This document shows positions 62,895-64,000 of a DNA stretch of 64,000 nucleotides, in pieces. Location: the NCBI GenBank assembly GCA_025642075.2, contig JAODUO010000037.1, positions 1,282,501 through 1,346,500 on the forward strand, written 5' to 3'. The DNA comes from Ridgeia piscesae. Its lineage: Eukaryota; Annelida; Polychaeta; Sabellida; Siboglinidae. The translations under genes were made by a program, and so were the position numbers. The notes below the pieces were generated by a model that saw only the letters and a list, made by a program, of their open reading frames with translations, was not told where the DNA came from and did no database searches. The stretch's first letter is position 1. Every line of letters starts with the position of its first letter.

Positions 62895-64000
62895 GACTTG
62901 ATCACTTGCCCTACATTTGTCACATATCACTTTGTCACAAGACTTGTCCACCTGTCCTATACTTGTCATTTCACTACAAGACTTGCCACAAGTCACTTAC
63001 CACAAGATTGTCCACCTGTCCTTCAGTTGTCACATGTCACTTACCACAAGATTGTCCACCTGTCCTACAGTTGTCACATATCACTTACCACAAGATTGTC
63101 CACATGTCCTACAGTTGTCACATGTCACTTACCACAAGATTGTCCACCTGTCCTACAGTTGTCACATGTCACTTACCACAAGATTGTCCACCTGTCCTAC
63201 AGTTGTCACATGTCACTTACCACAAGATTGTCCACCTGTCCTACAGTTGTCACATGTCACTTACCACAAGATTGTCCACCTGTCCTACAGTTGTCACATG
63301 TCACTTACCACAAGATTGTCCACCTGTCCTACAGTTGTCACATGTCACTTACCACAAGATTGTCCACCTGTCCTACAGTTGTCACATGTCACTTACCACA
63401 AGATTGTCCACCTGTCCTACAGTTGTCACATGTCACTTACCACAAGATTGTCCACATGTCCTACAGTTGTCACATGTCACTTACCACAAGATTGTCCACC
63501 TGTCCTACAGTTGTCACATGTCACCACAAGATTGTCCACCTCTCCTATAGTTGTCACATATCACTTACCACAAGATTGTCCACCTGTCCTACAGTTGTCA
63601 CATGTCACTTTACCACAAGATTGTCCACCTGTCCTACAGTTGTCCATGTGTCACTTCACCCCAAGACTTGTCCACCTGTCCTACAGTTGTCACATGTCAC
63701 TGCACCACAATACTTGTCCACCTGCCCTACAGTTGTCATATGTCACTGTACCACAATACTTGTCCACCTGCCCTACAATTGTCATATGTCATTTCACTAT
63801 AATACATGTCCACCTGCCCTACAGTTGTCACATATCACCTCACCACACGACTTGTCCACCTGCCCTACAGTTGTCACATGTCACCTCACCACACGACTTG
63901 TCCACCTGCCCTACAGTTGTCACATGTCACCTCACCACACGACTTGTCCACCTGCCCTACAGTTGTCACATGTCACCTCACCACACGACTTGTCCACCTG
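62895..64000 (+). repeat. 44-bp minisatellite reaching the window edge
   Basis: About 25 units with TTACCACAAGATTGTCCACC and TGTCCTACAGTTGTCACATG in AARS intron 18. Each unit holds CCTACAG, an acceptor-like string. Whether the next exon starts with TTGTCAC-like sequence cannot be seen here. Confidence 0.96.

Noticed and set aside
62906..63802. Plus-strand ORFs of 214 and 83 codons
   Set aside because: They read the 44-bp minisatellite in AARS intron 18.

Overview
This is nuclear DNA from a eukaryote, most likely an invertebrate animal. Coding sequence sits in short exons with GT..AG introns, and the spacers are full of LINEs, a Ty3/gypsy relic, a tRNA-derived SINE, TTAA-flanked MITEs and long minisatellites. 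The element types (CFDP2-like endonuclease LINEs, a Meta-SINE-like element, a K02A2.6-type gypsy) suggest a lophotrochozoan, perhaps a marine mollusc. That placement is an inference from family resemblance only.

Layout: 1-13.5 kb is a transposon graveyard. It holds a 5'-truncated LINE (0.9-2.4 kb), a (CA)n tract (4.7-5.0 kb), a broken gypsy element on the minus strand (5.3-7.0 kb), a decayed ORF carrying a SINE (7.3-8.2 kb), and a nearly full LINE between two (TA)n tracts (8.9-12.06 kb). From 13,536 to 20,104 on the minus strand lies a complete seven-exon Rab22/Rab31-type small GTPase gene (197 residues). A 3.8 kb spacer separates it, head to head, from a cytosolic alanyl-tRNA synthetase gene (AARS1-like) that starts at 23,906 on the plus strand and fills the rest of the window. 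Eighteen AARS exons joined in phase give 801 residues: the catalytic core, the editing domain and the start of the C-terminal region. The last exons lie beyond 64,000.

The two genes have no evident functional link. AARS charges tRNA-Ala in the cytosol; the Rab is a prenylated endosomal GTPase. They share an odd gene structure: many introns hold minisatellites that begin or end at a splice site. In several cases the repeat unit is a copy of the exon edge plus the splice site itself. This applies to the exon 1 donor (about 59 copies), exon 7 acceptor (about 72), exon 16 acceptor (about 26) and exon 11 donor (3 copies) of AARS, and to the exon 5 end of the Rab gene on the other strand (about 24). 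It is the most interesting signal in the window. Secondary signals are three kinds of TTAA-flanked element in AARS introns, two of them inserted into one minisatellite, and an inverted MITE pair flanking exons 14-16.
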